A stretch of DNA of 15,431 nt from Candidatus Puniceispirillum sp. (GTDB lineage: Bacteria > Pseudomonadota > Alphaproteobacteria > Puniceispirillales > Puniceispirillaceae), in NCBI GenBank assembly GCA_016778825.1, contig JADHOU010000009.1:1-15431 (forward strand), given 5' to 3'. The first letter of the stretch is position 1. Every line of letters starts with the position of its first letter. Positions 14,424 to 15,431 of this stretch are shown here, piece after piece. The notes under the pieces are model-generated. The model had not been told where the DNA came from and ran no database searches. It was given only the letters and a program-made list of their open reading frames with translations. Both the position numbers and the translations under genes were made by a program.

Positions 14424-15431
14424 TCAAACTGGTTGGTTAAAATCAAGCGCCCGACAGTCATCATTTTTCCATCCGACCTGAAGCGATGCGCCAATTTCTA
14501 GACCAAGGTGACCCGATGTATTTGGCACTTTCACTATGAATTGATCATCGCCAGCCACATTCATCCGACACCGAATGTGGTCGCCAAGATAGATTAACTC
14601 CTCAATACGAGCGTCAAGTGAACTTTTTCCAGCAGACTTTTTTGCTGTAACAACACAGCGCTCGGGCCTAACAGATAGCATTGTCCGACTACCAACATCA
14701 CCGACATTGACGGCAAGCGCCTTAACCATATCGCCAGCGTCCAACTTGACTGTCGCGATGTTCTTGCTGATCGACTGAACCGTGCCAAGCAATTGATTAT
14801 TTTCACCTATAAATTGAGCCACAAAAGCATTTTCCGGCCTCTCATAAAGCGTAACTGGATCAGCAAGCTGTTGAATAATGCCATCATCAAAAACCGCAAT
14901 CCGGTTCGACATGGTCAAGGCTTCAGACTGGTCATGCGTTACATAGACAACCGTCACACCAAGATTTTCATGAATATGCTTGATTTCATATTGCATATGT
15001 TCACGAAGTTGTTTGTCGAGTGCGCCAAGCGGTTCATCCATCAAAACTAGCTCAGGATTAAAGACCAGTGCACGCGCCAACGCAATTCGCTGTTGCTGCC
15101 CACCCGACAATTGCGCCGGTTTCCTGTCGATAAAGGCAAGCATCTGGACCATGTCAAGAACAGCGCGAACTTTATCCTCAACTTCGGCTTTTGGCATGTT
15201 CCGCACATTAAGTGGAAAGGCTAGATTTTCGCCAACGGTCATATGTGGAAAAAGGGCGTAATTTTGAAACACCATACCAATTCCGCGTTTATGCGGCGGA
15301 ATATTGTTGATTGGGCGGCCGCCTAGCTCAATATCGCCATGCGTTGCCGTTTCAAAACCGGCAAGCATCATCAGGCAGGTTGTCTTGCCTGAACCTGACG
15401 GCCCCAACATTGTCAAAAACTCCCCAGATGC
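14424..15431 (-). CDS. ABC transporter ATP-binding protein, PotA/PotG-like, partial (N-terminus beyond window)
   Basis: This is the cytoplasmic ATPase subunit that powers the importer. The frame is open at the right edge, with 335 residues present. Only the first strand region before Walker A is missing, probably 30-40 residues. Numbering from the first visible residue, Walker A is GPSGSGKTT at about 10-18. The Q-loop is FQNYALFPH, the ABC signature LSGGQQQR, Walker B VLMDEP, the D-loop GALD and the H-loop VTHD, all intact. The last 100 or so residues form the TOBE-type regulatory domain, with 'LSVRPERC' and 'YLGDHIRCRM', as in PotA/CysA/MalK relatives. It lies 109 bases upstream of the binding-protein gene in the same direction, so it is likely the first or an early gene of the transporter operon. 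Confidence 0.93.
   Translation of the reverse strand, partial: ASGEFLTMLGPSGSGKTTCLMMLAGFETATHGDIELGGRPINNIPPHKRGIGMVFQNYALFPHMTVGENLAFPLNVRNMPKAEVEDKVRAVLDMVQMLAFIDRKPAQLSGGQQQRIALARALVFNPELVLMDEPLGALDKQLREHMQYEIKHIHENLGVTVVYVTHDQSEALTMSNRIAVFDDGIIQQLADPVTLYERPENAFVAQFIGENNQLLGTVQSISKNIATVKLDAGDMVKALAVNVGDVGSRTMLSVRPERCVVTAKKSAGKSSLDARIEELIYLGDHIRCRMNVAGDDQFIVKVPNTSGHLGLEIGASLQVGWKNDDCRALDFNQPV

Noticed and set aside
14424..15416. Complete ATPase gene starting at a TTG at 15416
   Set aside because: The frame continues open to the window edge and the TTG would remove the first strand before Walker A, so the gene is partial and starts outside the window.
1..15431. Mobile element, phage, defence or CRISPR system
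   Set aside because: No transposase, integrase, direct-repeat array, target-site duplication or defence domain is seen. Codon use and gene content look uniform throughout.

Overview
The window carries a metabolic and transport neighbourhood from a bacterium that looks like a marine alphaproteobacterium. This placement is an inference. It rests on the gene families present, mid-range GC with A/T-rich third codon positions, short intergenic gaps, and a general resemblance to SAR116-type (Puniceispirillaceae) gene content. There is no rRNA, tRNA, CRISPR array, phage gene or insertion sequence, and no transcription factor gene is visible.

Layout. (1) Left edge, minus strand: a DMT/EamA-type exporter that runs off the window (1-898). 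(2) A divergent intergenic region (899-1131). (3) A plus-strand four-gene operon (1132-6003): an aldehyde dehydrogenase of the alpha-ketoglutarate-semialdehyde dehydrogenase (KGSADH/YcbD) type, an M19 dipeptidase-like protein that has lost several canonical zinc ligands, an unrecognised 589-residue protein, and a DUF3726-like protein overlapping the preceding gene by ATGA. (4) A long minus-strand series convergent with it, running from the right edge to 6063. In transcription order it holds an ABC ATPase (partial), a secreted binding protein, two permeases (a PotABCD-like importer), a short-chain dehydrogenase, a class III aminotransferase, a second EamA-type transporter and a second aldehyde dehydrogenase.

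How the genes may work together (inference). The importer resembles polyamine-type systems (COG0687/COG1176/COG1177/COG3842 group). The SpuC-like aminotransferase could convert a primary amine or omega-amino acid to an aldehyde, and one or both aldehyde dehydrogenases could oxidise it. The SDR would handle an alcohol or keto intermediate. The M19-like protein, the 589-residue protein and the DUF3726 protein have no assigned step and are the most interesting unknowns. The substrate cannot be read from the sequence. Putrescine-like amines are only one possibility, because the binding protein's N-terminal motif differs from PotD/PotF.

Regulatory structure. A strong intrinsic terminator lies between the binding-protein gene and the first permease gene (13164-13207, minus strand). 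This would let the binding protein be made in excess over the membrane subunits. A palindrome abutting a consensus -35 box sits in front of the second aldehyde dehydrogenase (7624-7664), and an 8-bp-arm palindrome lies upstream of the binding-protein gene (14378-14396).
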